Shown: in pieces, positions 20,860 to 33,953 of the stretch
How positions within the stretch are numbered: the first letter of the stretch is position 1
Layout of the letters: every line of letters begins with the position of its first letter
From: Rhizomucor pusillus
Taxonomy: Eukaryota; Mucoromycota; Mucoromycetes; Mucorales; Lichtheimiaceae
Length of the DNA: 64,000 nucleotides
Assembly: GCA_900175165.2 (NCBI GenBank)
Contig: FWWN02000177.1
Location: 124,001-188,000, forward strand
Reading direction: 5' to 3'
The notes under the pieces: generated by a model
What the model was told of the DNA's origin: nothing
Seen by the model: the letters and a program-made list of their open reading frames with translations, nothing else
Database searches by the model: none
Translations under genes and position numbers: made by a program

Positions 20860-23800
20860 ATGAGTTCGCATGATCAGCAGGCTGGATCGAGTAAAGCGCC
20901 AGCTCCTTCCGTCAGCGCCGGCGATCACCAGCATTCGGGGAACAAACCGCCGTCGTTGCCAAAGCTGTATCGCATGTCGATATCGGAACAGAATCCGGAT
21001 CCACTGGCTGGCAGCGACATGGACCAGACCAAGCGACGCCGTGTGCAAGACGTTCGCAGCCCAGCAACAACAGCAACGGCGGCAGTGCAGCCGAAGTACC
21101 CCCAGCAGCAGCAGCTATATCCAAAGCATAAAGTAACATATCTCAAACCCATGTCTGCTGTGGATTTGGACAATTTATTCTAATCCGAAATGCTGATTAC
21201 TTAGCATATCCAACCATTTACGCCAACAGGCCATATACCACTGCCAGATATGCCTCACATGCTTCCAAATATGATGTTCAATGCGCAATACATGTTCCCG
21301 CAAGCATATCTCGGGAATCCTGCTTACATGCAGCAATGCTTATCATCGCCAGCTTCTCCGCAAAGGCCTTACAAAGTATCCCCGCAGCCGCAGGCACAGC
21401 AGCAGCAGCAGCAGCAGTTGTGGAATGTGAGAAACAGTGAGAGCAGCAGCGACGCCGATGTAATTGTAGATGAGGAAATGACAAACAAGAATATATGCTT
21501 TGGAATGTTACAGACTGAGATTGTCACTATCAGAAGCTTGAACCTTGTCAAGGACGAGCAATACGAGCCTGTCACAGTGACCTCCGAAGGAAGGCGCGAT
21601 AATGTCAATTATTGTAATATTAATTAGGAGTCAGTGGAGATTCCGGACCCAGATGCTAAACTGCTTTTTCTCTGCATAGCATTCACTGTCAAATCAAGAG
21701 CTGCAACACCGAAGTTTGTAAGTCAGTTCAGCGTTGCTTGGGAAAATATGCCACTGACCTTTTTTAACAAAAGCTGGGATGGGTGCCGTTCGATGATACG
21801 AAACTGCTGGGTCCGTTAGCGGAACGACATTTGATCTGGTGGGATGCATTCATTCCAAGAAGTAAAGCAACACCTAGTAGAACTCCATTGTACATGATAC
21901 TTTACTGTCAACCTACAAACATTCAAATCGTTGCTAAAACCTTCCAGCAGCAAGAAAAGATTCTACATACACCACCATTTTTCAATCCATCATGTCGATA
22001 TCAGAATCTGAATCTCAGCAGGCTCCGAGGAGCAGAGAGGTCAAGCACGCCATCTAGCGCTACTAGCTCATCATCGTCCGTTGGCGGCCGCCCGCGGCTG
22101 ACAATGCAACAGAGCGAGACGCATATCCGCCAGGAAATTGGAAGATTGCTAGAGAGTATTAGACACGACTCACCGCAAAAGAACCAGAACAGTGCCAGTC
22201 AGGAGCAACAGGAGCTCGAGGATCAAGATTTGTACATACCAGGCCTTAACGTTACACTACTTCCCCACCAAGTCCAAGGCATACGATGGATGTTGGAGCG
22301 GGAATCAAACAATAACAGTGCAGGTGGCATTCTTGCTGATGTAAGTTTCTTGATTCGGCATAAACTTTAGTTGACTGTGGACTGAAATGTATTGATGGGA
22401 TAGGATGTAAGATATTGTAAGACGCGGTGGCGGCGCCGCATGCAGTAGGGTGACTTTTGTTTACTGAATACAATAACTGTGTTTTTCCAATGAACAGATG
22501 GGACTTGGCAAGACTATCCAGACAATTGGACTGATTGCTTCTACTATGCAAACGCCAGAAGCAAAAAGGAGAACGACACTGGTAGTCACCCCACTTGCGC
22601 TTGTGCGTCAATGGGCGCGGGAAATAGCTGCAAAAACCGATCCTGGAACTATCAATGTCCTTATATACCATGGACCCAACAGGGCAAAAGGTAAACAATA
22701 TCCCATTCGCCGTGCATGAAGCAAAGCTAACTTTGTTTGCCAGATGCGTCCAAATTTTTTGATTACGACGTGGTTATCACGACATACCAAGTAGTCGCTT
22801 CGGACCTTCCAAATAAAGAATCTTCGAAGGACCGTACGAAGCTTGAGGATATCCTGAAAAGCGAAACAAGTTCTGTTTGCACAGAGGAGGAAATCGATAC
22901 AGCGTCTTCAAGTACACAACAAACTCGTGGACCACTGCTCCAATTCGATTGGTATCGAGTGGTGTTAGGTAACGCTCAAAGTAGCACGAAAACGTCCGTT
23001 CATCATTTCATGTTCGAATTGGATATAGATGAAGCTCAATATATCAAGAACAGAGCAACACGTTCTGCAATATCATGCACCGAACTCTCTGCACAAAAGC
23101 GATGGTGCTTGACAGGGACGCCTATGCAGAACAACGTCGATGAGCTATACAGCTTATTTCGCTTCCTCAGGATAAAACCCCTCAGTGAATACCATACATT
23201 CAAGGATACCATTTCAATACCTATGCAGAGTGGACGCGTGGATACAGCTCTGGAACGCTTAAAAGTAGTGCTCATGGCTGTCATGCTACGGCGAACGAAG
23301 CAGATATTTAAGGTTGATGGCGATTCTTGCAATACTTCCAGCCCATCTTCCACGAGTTCGGGCGTGTCCGAAGCAGAGAGTACAAGTGACAACAGCCCTT
23401 CAGTATCGACGCAGCTTGCGGTGAAATTACCACCGCGGGATAAGACAGATATTGTTTTAACATTTAGTCCGGAGGAGCGGCGGTTGTACGACCTGCTGAG
23501 CACGCGCATGAGACGCACTGTCAAGGAGATACTGCAAGCAGGCAAGGGTACGCGCAACTACATGAATATGCTTTGCATGATTTTACGTCTCCGTCAAGCA
23601 TGCGACCATCCTCAACTAGTGCTATCGATATTGAAGGATAGCGACGATGCAATTGCGTTGGCGACAGAGGGCAATGGCGCCGGTAACAAGAAGCCATCAT
23701 CGTCGTCAAGCACCGATGCAGCGTCTCAGCGGGTACTTATCGAGAAGTTAGCTTCTGACCTTGGGTGGCAAGGAGCGGGCATGCTCGGCCAATCTGTTTT

Positions 23801-24801
23801 CGACAAGGCAAGCAGCGACTCTAACGTAATATGTGATCTATGCGGAAGGTAAGACACTGATTGAAAAAAACCAAAAAAACCCCATATCCATCTCTCGGAG
23901 CAAACATTGAATGGTGCATCAAGAGTTATACCGTTTGCAGACTCGATAGGATCATTCTGCGCAATGTGCAAGGAGCAAATCAACCAATATGCTGCATATT
24001 CATTGGTTAAGCAAGACTCGCGCCTGACAAGCACCAAGGTTTCCAAAACCTTGGAGATCTTGCAGGATATCCAGCGAGAGTCGCCTGGTGAGAAGACGGT
24101 AATATTCTCGCAGTTCACATCCATGCTGGATTTGATGCAGGAGCCTCTGCGCCAAAGTGGGATTAAATTTTGTCGATGTAAGCGCAACTCAGTATGTGTA
24201 TTGCAGCGGTTTGGACGTTTATTTCTTTGCACTAGATGATGGCAGTATGCCAAACTATCTGCGTGAAAAGAGCCTTGTGACGTTACAAAAGGACCCCGAG
24301 TGCACCGTGATGCTGATATCACTGAAATGCGGGTCACTGGGGTGAGTGCATTCTGCAACAGCGTTTGCAAAGAAATGCTAATGACAAGTTTTGGATCTAG
24401 CCTGAACCTGACGGCGGCCAATCGTGTGATACTTCTTGATATCTGGTGGAATCCAGCAGTGGAAGGTGAGCAATAACTTTCCAAAATGGAAACTGGGCCG
24501 CGGCATGGAGAGTTGATGATGTCAATATGATGTTGCAGAGCAAGCCATTGACCGGGTGCATCGCATCGGGCAAACATTGCCTGTACGCGTGGTGCGTCTC
24601 ATGATCGACAATACGATTGAAGAGAAGATTGTCAAGCTCCAGCAGAAAAAGGTAGGACCCTGAGAATATGAGTTATGCACATATCTGACAACAATTGGGC
24701 CACGTTTGCAGGCGCAGATGGTTCATGGTGTGTTGGGCGACGGTATCGTCCGAAATACAAAGTTGACAATGGAAGAAATCCGAGCACTCTTTGATTTGTA
24801 A
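20860..24801 (+). CDS. SNF2-family DNA translocase, ULS1/RAD5/RAD16-like, 1050 aa
   Basis: Twelve exons close in frame: 20860-21132, 21205-21613, 21680-21717, 21774-22340, 22498-22690, 22744-22968, 23029-23848, 23924-24177, 24236-24341, 24401-24465, 24539-24651, 24712-24801. After a Gln/Pro-rich N-terminus come a globular segment ([20 protein letters not shown]) and the SNF2 ATPase: [16 protein letters not shown], motif [11 protein letters not shown], motif [10 protein letters not shown], motif [13 protein letters not shown] four-Cys zinc insert (CDLCGR...CAMCK) sits where RAD5/RAD16/ULS1 carry a RING; it is shorter and lacks the full C3HC4 set. The helicase C lobe has [15 protein letters not shown] and [17 protein letters not shown] instead of DEGH/DEAH favours the ULS1 group. 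It is probably nuclear, acting in DNA repair or SUMO-linked protein turnover. Confidence 0.88.
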
Positions 24802-25694
24802 AGATTATAACATTATGTATGCTATGAATTTGAAGAAAAAGTTTAATGTCCCTTGCAAAACAGCCATCGTGACCTTCTGTCGGATCATTCCATAAAGTCT
24901 ACGATGCTTACTGATGTTTCTGCTGGAACAGTGGTCAAGCTTCCATAATTTCCTGGGTCGTCCGTGCTAAGCCAGCAGCAGGCACACGGCGAGCCCTCGG
25001 TCGTGATCGTCGCCATCGATTTCTCTTTTTCTCTCTCTTGTTAGACAGACAGATGCCCAGTGATAGGTTCAGGCTAAATATCTGCTGTCTGTGGTTTTCT
25101 GCTAGAAGGATAGAAAGTTTGGATGATCAAAAAAGGAACCTATTCGACAAGTATAGCAACTCTGGTAGCACAAGAAAGAAAGGTCAATAGAAGCACAGGT
25201 GTAATACCGGGTTAAAGAAAGGCGCCACCACCACGATTGGCGACAACGAAATGAAATAGAGAGAAGGATACCAAGACCTGAAACTGGGACTGAGACAACG
25301 AAAGAGGAAGGAACAATCTAGGCTTTCTAGGGCGCGGCGCAGGAGCCAAGACGGGGGGAAGGCTCGCGATACATCATTTGTCAATAAAACTAAACATTAT
25401 ACGAGGTCGGGCGATGATTGTTCCGTTTTCGGGAGATCGACGGTGGGGGAGGTGTTGGTTGTTTCAATTGACAGAGGAGCTTGAAAAGTCATGTTTCCTG
25501 GATTTCGCTGTTGTCTTCTCATGCATTCTTTTTACGAAGCTTCAGAAGGTTCTGATCCCTCCACCAATTGATCACCGCTGGAAGCTTGTATTCCCCAAAT
25601 AATATGCTCGTGTGCGCACACGCACGCAAAATCCGTATATAAATGTAAAGCCTTGCTAATTATCCAATCCTTTTATCTCTCCACTATTCTTCGA
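24802..25694. other. Intergenic
   Basis: Close to 900 bp between the translocase stop and the Ca2+-ATPase start. It is AT-rich with short purine and pyrimidine runs; a TATATAAA-like box lies at 25638-25643, about 55 nt before the ATG. No gene is supported. Confidence 0.45.
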
Positions 25695-28600
25695 ATGACG
25701 GATAAGAAGCTGCCCGCCATTGTCACTGACCTCAGTGACTCTAGTAACAATGATCAGAGCGAGGACCCAAGCACACTCATACCCACACCCTCGGATCACA
25801 CGAAGGTCGACATTGATCTCCTGTCACCGCACAGCGACCCCTCAAATCCATTTGCATACATTCCGACGCAGCTCGCATCCTTGATGGATCCCAAAAACTT
25901 GCAGCTCCTTGCATCTCTCGGCGGTTTAGAGGGCGTTGCAAAGGGACTCCACGCTGACGTACAACACGGCCTGTCACCAGCAGCAAACATCGATTCGGCC
26001 GTGTCCATGTCCAGCCCGGAAACGCATCCGTTTGAACCCAGCAACAATTTCGACAAACGAATAGCAGTTTTTGGCACAAACAGATTGCCAGAAGCCAAGG
26101 CCAAGAACATTTTCCAGCTCATGTTCCTTGCATTTCGAGATAAAACATTGGTATTTCATTCGGAGAGTTTGTTTCAGACTTGTATGTCTCATGTTTTGCA
26201 TTGGGGTTTTGCGCGCCCATCTAGATCTTGCTTGCAGTCGCCGCCGTGGTGTCATTGGCTATCGGTCTTTACGAAGACATTGCAGTACCGGAATATGACA
26301 GCCAGGGAAACAAGATACCCGGTGTAAAGTGGGTCGAAGGCGTTGCTATCATCGTTGCCATCACGATCGTCGTGCTTGCTGGCAGTATCAATGATTTTCA
26401 AAAGGAGAAGCAGTTTCGTAAACTGAATGCAAAGAAAGAAGATCGTCAAATCAAGGTACCGCAAATGAAAAATATGCTTTTCATTGTAAACAATCGTTGC
26501 TCACCGTTCTCACGAAAAAACCAAGGTTACGCGCCAAGGCGAAGTTTGCATGGTGTCAGTGCACGAGATTCTAGTCGGAGACGTGATCCATTTGGAACCG
26601 GGCGACATTGTAGCAGCCGATGGTATCTTTATTCAGGGCCACAACTTGCGGTGCGATGAGTCTGCGGCAACGGGAGAATCTGATGCTGTTCGAAAGCTAC
26701 CATGGGAAGCTTGCTGGCGCATGACATATGGCGAGTGCTCCGTCGAGTACAATGAAAAGGGTCAACAACAGGATGCTGCAGCTATGCAGCAATCGACAGC
26801 AACAACAAAGGATAACTCTTTCCTGGCTCCCCCGTCGCCTTCACACAACCGTAACAGCAGAGATAATCTGTCCATGGCATCTACCGCTGCTGGCAGCGAC
26901 GTCGCCGGAAAACCTATTCACATTGAACACGCTCACCGTTCCGTGCCCGATCCTTTCATTATCTCTGGTTCCAAAGTTCTGGAAGGTATGGCCACATACC
27001 TCGTGACCTGCGTTGGTGTCAACTCGTACCACGGACGCACCATGATGGCACTGCGAACGCAAGACGAAATGACACCTTTGCAAACAAAATTGAACGGACT
27101 CGCAGAAATGATCGCAAAACTCGGATCCGCTGCAGCAGTTGTCATGCTTGTCGCGCTTTTGATCAGATATTTCGTCGAGTTCCGATATGGCGTGCCTTCA
27201 GATGGTGCACACATTGCAGCTGACGTTATGAGCATCCTTATTCTCGTGGTCACAGTGATTGTCGTTGCTGTTCCTGAAGGACTGCCGTTGGCAGTGACGC
27301 TAGGTAAGCATAGAGTACAAACAAACAATCTGATATCTATTTGGGAATCTAAACAAAAATTATATAGCTCTTGCATACGCTACGCAACGTATGCTCAAGG
27401 ATAACAACTTGGTTCGTGTCCTTGCATCCTGCGAGACTATGGGCAACGCTACCACTGTGTGTTCCGACAAGACAGGTACCTTGACAGAAAACAAGATGAC
27501 CGTAGTTGCCGGTACATTCGGACACGATGTAAAGGCACAAAGAGGGGAACAGGAGGACGATGCAGAAAAGCCAGAAATTGTCTCGATAACGGCCCTTGCC
27601 AAGTGCATGCCCAAACCCGTGCTAAGCTTGATCCACGAAGCTGTAGCCATCAATTCTAGTGCATTTGAAGGAAAGGACGACAACGGAAACAAAGCTATCG
27701 TCGGCAACAAGACTGAAACTGCAATGCTCAACTTCTGCATGGAAACTGGGTCAGAGCACTTTGAAACGTTACGTGAATCCTATCCGGTGGAGCATCTGTT
27801 TCCGTTCAGTTCCGAGCGTAAAGCCATGGCAACCATTATTCGCGTATCTGAGCAGCAGCCACTGTACCGTTTCCACTTGAAAGGCGCCTCCGAAATCCTG
27901 GTCGATCTCTGCTCTCACGTTGTTTCATGCGCGGATAGCAACAATGACTCCATAATGACTTTGCCGCTTACTGACACTGAACGCGCCAAGATCCAAAATA
28001 CCATCCATTCATACGCAGCGCGTGGACTTCGTACGATCGCTGTCGCATACCAAGATACGAACCAATGGCCGCCTGCTGCCGCGCCAATCGATGCCGAAGA
28101 AGTCACCTACGAAGATCTGGTAAAGAACAAGGACTTGACTTTGTTGGCCATCCTGGGAATCGAGGATCCGCTGCGTCCTGGTGTCAAGGATGCCGTCAAA
28201 GCCTGCCAAAACGCTGGCGTCGTTGTGAGGATGGTTACCGGAGATAATGTCATGACGGCCAAGAGTATCGCTGAGCAATGCGGCATCTACTCTGAAGGCG
28301 GCATCGTGATGGAAGGTCCAAAGTTCAGGAACCTGCCCCACTCAGAGATGGATGCCATCATTCCAAAACTTCAAGTACTCGCACGGTCCAGTCCCGAGGA
28401 TAAGCGTATCCTGGTAGATCGGCTCAAGAAGATGGGTGAGACTGTTGCTGTCACCGGCGATGGCACGAACGACGGTCCCGCGCTCAAATTAGCTGATGTT
28501 GGTTTCTCGATGGGTATCGCTGGCACAGAAGTCGCCAAGGAAGCATCAAGCATTATTCTTATGGATGACAACTTTGCAAGCATCGTTAAAGCTATCAGCT

Positions 28601-29399
28601 GGGGTCGATGTGTCAACGATGCCGTACGCAAGTTCCTCGAGTTCCAACTTACCGTCAATGTCACCGCCGTCATCTTGACATTTATTTCAGGTGTTGCCAG
28701 TGAAAAGCAAAAGTCTGTCTTGACCGCTGTCCAGCTCCTGTGGGTCAACTTGATTATGGATACTCTGGCTGCTCTGGCACTTGCAACCGATCCGCCTACC
28801 GAGGAGTTGCTGCAACGTGGTCCTGAACCCAAATCGGCGCCGCTTATCAGCATCCGCATGTGGAAAATGATTATCGGCCAGTCCATTTTCCAGATTGTCG
28901 TCACTTTTGTTCTGCTTTACGGTCGTATCTTGAATTACGACCCGGAAGATGTGGTGCTGCAAACTATCGTTTTCAACACATTCGTGTTTTGCCAAATATT
29001 CAACGAAATCAAGTAAGTTCATGATGAAAGGTATAGATGTAATATAGAGATCTAACGTAAGACAATAGCTGCCGACGCATCGATAACAAGTACAACGTGT
29101 TCAGCAATATCTGGGCAAACAAGTTCTTCATCTGTATCTTTTTTGGATGCGTCGGTTTGCAAGCGATCATTGTCAATTTCGGCGGTGTCGCCTTCCAAGT
29201 TACTCGCGTTGATGGACCTTCCTGGGCACTCGCCATTGTTGTTGGCATGTTCTCGTTGCCTGTAGGCGCTCTCGTGCGCACCATTCCAGACTCGGTCGTC
29301 CTTGTCTGCGCCAAAGTGGTTGGAAAACCATTCAAGATTCTCGGTAAACTCTTGAGCAAACTGTGCTTTTGGAGAAAACGCAGTGAATCAGACGATTAA
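25695..29399 (+). CDS. P-type Ca2+-ATPase, vacuolar PMC1 type (P2B), 1146 aa
   Basis: Five exons close in frame: 25695-26150, 26225-26455, 26526-27303, 27368-29012, 29069-29399. The pump motifs are all present: TGESDAV in the actuator domain, VAVPEGLPLAVTL in M4, the phosphorylation site CSDKTGTLTENKM, FPFSSERKAM and KGASEILVDLC in the nucleotide domain, and TGDGTNDGPALK. Hydrophobic segments fit the usual ten membrane helices. A polar loop rich in Gln/Ser/Asn (around 26760-26930) is inserted after TGES. Fungal enzymes of this type load Ca2+ into the vacuole and end calcineurin signals. The long N-terminus (about 150 residues) is in the position of the autoinhibitory region of plant and fungal P2B pumps; the C-terminus is short and basic. 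Confidence 0.95.
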
Positions 29400-29550
29400 G
29401 CACTGTACGTTTACTTTGACGTTTTTGCTATGCTTCCTGTCCTCCTTTGTTTTATTATTTTCTGTATATATGCCTTTATGTGTTTCATTATTTTATCCTC
29501 AAATCATGTAAATATGACATATAACAATGCTTTTCTTTCGCCTTGATATC

Positions 29551-32500
29551 TCACGATGATGATTTCGCAACATTCATTAATACATTCTTAATAATCCGTT
29601 TGCCGGCATGCAAGTTGCGCAGGCGTATGCGCTCGTTGTGCAAATGAGCCTGATCCGAAGCTTGACCCATAGGAAAATGCACAGCCGGTGCATCGCAGAA
29701 CTTTTCCAAAAACCGCACTGCCGGAATGGACCCGCCTTCTCGAATGTAAAGCGGCTTGGAGTTCCATTCCTTTTCAATGGCATCCTCCACAAGCTTAAAA
29801 TACTTGCTTGATGGATTCCCTAACCAATAATCTGCAGCACTCTTGATTTCAACCTTGATTGGCGATTTATGTTAATTAAAGAATACCGGTAACATTGTAA
29901 ATCCGCGGTTTACCTTTATATCATTTTCTGAATGCATGCTCTCAAATACTTGATGGACATAGTTTTTGAACTTGTCGCAGACATCTGCTATGTTTTGGTC
30001 AGGTACAATACGCATGCTGATGGATGCGTTAGCGCAGCGTGGGATAATGGTAGGGTTGTTAATAGATACATCAATCTTATGTATAGATAATGTAGGGAAC
30101 CGCCATCTGGCCATCAGCTGCTCTTTGAGCTTTTCCGTATCAAGGCTGTCACTGACATTTGTGCTATTGTTAACGGCATCGTCGAAAGAAGCTGTGCTGT
30201 GACGTGATCTATCGGATAAGGTAGGCGAGGTGATCGAAGAATGTTGATGTCGTGTGTTTGACAATGCCGTCTCGGATCTAACATGTTTACTGAATATTAG
30301 ACGGTGTCCATTCACTCTTGTTTCTAGAGCTTACGTCTGTAACCATTGGACAATAGGATCGTATAACTGCTCCTCCTCAGGCGTCACGGGTCTAACGTTA
30401 TCGTAAAAACCTGAATCAACGGAGATAAGAATAGGTGCTTCAACAACTGATTGTTAGCATCGATCGCAACCTGGTACAAGAACCTTCTTTGAGTTATCAA
30501 CCAGCTGTGCCGTGACATGTATCAGATCTATCAGTGGTTCGGACACTGCACCGCCCTCAACACCAGAGTGGAGATCCGCCAAAGTATTTGAGATCTGTAG
30601 CCAGGTTTAGAAAGCAATACAATCATGTATTTTATCGAATAACTCACTGTAATAGAAGCATGAATGACACCTCTGAGACCGTATGTTAGGCAAGGCACGT
30701 CCTCGCCAAGCCAGTACGAGTTGCTAATTCGGATGTTTCATTTCTCCCATCATATCGCTTCCCACATTCTGGTATCCATGTGCTTACCTTAGCAAAATTA
30801 AATCAACGTCCTCGAATAATTCCTTTGAAGAAAGTTATAAAAGTCTGAGCTACAATGTCCTGCAAAGTATAAACGAAGAAATGCGCTTACCTTGTTTTTG
30901 GAGACGGCTTCCGTAAACCCGACACTACCGTTTTCTTCTTCTCCCTCAACCAAAAAGATGACATTTACATCGAGTGCTCCTTCTTTCAAAAGTTCATAAA
31001 CAGCAAATATGCACGCGAGAACAGGTCCCTTTTAAGTAATGCTCATATGTAAGTAGGTCCCGCTGTATATCGGTTATTTCTTTGCTTACCTTGTTGTCAC
31101 TTGCTCCTCGTCCATAGAGATATCCATTTCTGCCAGTTAATCTAAAAGGGTCTGTTTTCCATTGTTGCTGATCATTTTCAGCCGCAATAACATCATAGTG
31201 ACCGTAGACAAGCACTGTTGGTACTTTTTTCGCGGTGGTAACATTGCTGCTGCTAGGCCGCTTGGCCATAAATCGACCATACACAAGAGGATTCCTGCCG
31301 GTAGCGCCAGGGATCTAAAATCCGATTTTTGCTTTAGCCATCTTCATTTTGCTGTTTACCTTTTATTCCATATCCCTTTACCATGCGAGATTCGGCACCT
31401 AGCTGCTGGAGGATGTTTTTCAGGAACCGTGCACCTCGACGGCATTCTTCCATGTGCTTCAATGCACCGCTCACGGTACGCATAGCAATCCATTTATCGA
31501 GAACATAAAGCAACGTATCTGTTCCAAGAAAGAAAGTGAGACAATATTCGAACTAGATATTATCTGGTCACTGCGTCTTACCACTTGAGGATGACTCTGC
31601 AACGCATGCGCTGTTGCGTCGGAAGTGTTCGGAATCCCTGCTAGCCATGACGATATCCCAAAACTAGTACGGATTTTTAGCGTTGATGAACGGAAAAATC
31701 GATCAATACCCCACAAGTTACCTTTATGGAGTGGTCGCTACTGCCGGTGATCAAAGAATCCTTTGAGCATATCATGGATAACACGATACCGTCGTGGTCA
31801 TCCATGCATTCTCGAAACTCGAACCCTTCGCTCCAAAGCTGTAAAATGCTGCATGTGAGATACACAGCATTTTAAAGGAGATTATTGGATGCCTCAAACC
31901 TTGATAGTGCCATCTGCAGATGCGCTGAATAAGCTAGGACCTCGTACAACAACTGACAGGACATCGTCCTATATCAACATGAGTGAGTTCTACAAACCTG
32001 GTCATCAAATCAAATGAAATACATACCGTATGTGCCATTACGGACCGGATGAGTTGATGCTAACATACGTAAATTTTATCAGCTATCGGAAATTGCAGAG
32101 TTGTCTGTCCAATCTTACAGTTTCTAGGTCCCATATCTACGGCAGTGATTCAAGTTAGGAATGGTGTCTCCAATGCAGTTTTAATCCACTTACGAAAATG
32201 TCACCGCCTTGAACGCCGCAAAATAGATACCCGTCTTCCGACAAGGCAAGGCTCAAGACACCCTTGTCCATGTTTCCTGCAAGCATGCTTAGTAGACGGA
32301 TGCCGGACTCGTCAATAGCCCAGATCTAAAAGCTCATTAATTTGCAATGTAGTTAGGAGCAAGGATCAGATATATCCATTTACCTTGACATCGCCGTCAC
32401 CGGATCCTAGTTTTTGGCATTATTAGCTATTGACTTATGCATGGATACAAAGACATGTCCGTCTTACCGCTAATAATAACTTCACTCTGGACATTGGGTA

Positions 32501-33530
32501 TCTCCATCGCATGCAGCAAGCAATATACATAGCCATTATGTGCATTGGGTCGTACACTCCTTTCTCGAACGACGCATTTCTTAGTCCCGTGCTCCTCTGG
32601 GAAGTGATCCACCTCATCAATGATATCCTTGCATGGCATTGAATCGAAAAACTTCGATTTTTGGAGAGCTGATCGCGGGTTGAGTGGTGTCACTAGAGCT
32701 GGGTCCTCCGTCTGTGGATCGTTAAAGTCAAACCACTAGAAAGAAACCAGCGAGAGATACATCAATGACATGTTACTATTGTAGAAACAGAAATTGTTTA
32801 CTTGAATGCTTGTATTTTGACTGCCAAAATAGAGAGTATGTAAATTCGAAGAGTACACCACAGAAAAGACATCACCGACATCGTGGCAGGATTGGATCAA
32901 AAAGGAGCAGGTCAAGGTACTTGTATCCCATACCTAAATTTTGCCATCGTTAGAATACGTTTCGTCTATCTTCTTTTCATCTTGATATTTACCCTGACGG
33001 TACCATCGCCTGAGTGCAGCAGGTCAATCTTGTGTTTGTTGATGGTTCATTGTGGAGATTAAACCTCTTACCTGAACAGCTGAACAACCAGGCTTCGTCG
33101 GGTGATAATGTCAACCCAAGTACACTTCCGCGGTGACCCTGAAGTGTCGTCACAAGCGAAAAGGTGGACTGATCCCACACCTAGATATAAAAGTGTCAGG
33201 ACCATACGTCTAGAGGGAAGGGGGACAAGACAATGCATTGATGTTGTACATGTATTTTCGAGCTTTGGCTGCCGCTGAACAGGTACTTTTGGCTAGCAGC
33301 AAGAGATAAAACTGAGTTGTCGTCTTCCTGCGCGATCGTGTGTGTGCAGCGCGTAGGGTATAGTGGACGTAGATCTGTCATTCTTGAAATGCTACCTAGT
33401 TGCCGTACAAGAATGGTGCATGTGTGTAAATGGCATGCAAACATCACCAGATCCCAAGAGGCTCTGCCATACCCACAGGAGTAGGACTGTCTGTCCTGGC
33501 AACAAGGTGGTCAATCGTCCTCAGGTCCAT
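29551..33530 (-). CDS. DUG2: DUG2-like WD40 plus M20 peptidase, glutathione degradosome
   Basis: The gene starts at 33530 (MDLRTIDHLVARTD) and stops at 29551, split by about 16-18 short introns that I did not all place. The N-terminal half is a WD40 propeller, e.g. LQGHRGSVLGLTLSPDEAWL, then DDHDGIVLSMICSKDSLITG and GSSDHSIKV. The C-terminal half is a zinc aminoacylase/carboxypeptidase-like M20 domain with VLVYGHYDV (metal His and Asp), YGRGASDNKGP (bridging Asp), IFLVEGEEENGS (catalytic Glu pair) and PRCANASISMRIVPDQN in the lid domain. This fusion is unique to DUG2, which with DUG3 cleaves glutathione to Glu and Cys-Gly in the cytosol. The peptidase region carries a Ser/Thr-rich insert (near 30300-30150). 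Confidence 0.85.
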
Positions 33531-33953
33531 TGTTGCTGTCGGTTGTATATATTTAGATATGACACTAATAAGCGTGTGTGCGTGACCACAAAGTGAGGAT
33601 TGATCCCGGGATTTGGGGCACGCGAACGGACCGGCTGATTGCGCGAAACCAATGTGATCCAAAAATGGCACTGCCTCCAAATGTGAACTGTTTTATTGTT
33701 ATTGTAGACTATATTGGATCCCCCGAGCATACATGTAATTAAGGGCATATAGAATGAACTATACATAACGCATGCAGAGCATAGTATCAAAGGAAAGGAA
33801 CAATGTGGTCTGAAAGAGTGAATCGGCTGGTCAAAAGGGAGTGGCAAGGGTGCAGTTGTTCAATGAGAGAGGGACTGTGTGTGTTTCAGGCATCAATATC
33901 CTGTGTTAACTAAGATAAACGAATGTTTGGGAGCGAATCGTCACGTAGTATAA
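33531..33953. other. Intergenic between two minus-strand genes
   Basis: It contains the 3' end of the bHLH gene and the DUG2 promoter. No other feature is seen. Confidence 0.4.

Noticed and set aside
21601..21660. An apparent in-frame stop (TAG near 21627) in the SNF2 gene
   Set aside because: Removing an intron 21614-21679 (GTAATA to GCATAG) keeps the frame and restores NVNYSFTVKSRA, so the gene is not broken.
23848..24600. A 283-codon open minus frame opposite the SNF2 gene (23726-24577)
   Set aside because: It is the antisense shadow of conserved helicase exons and has no family text.
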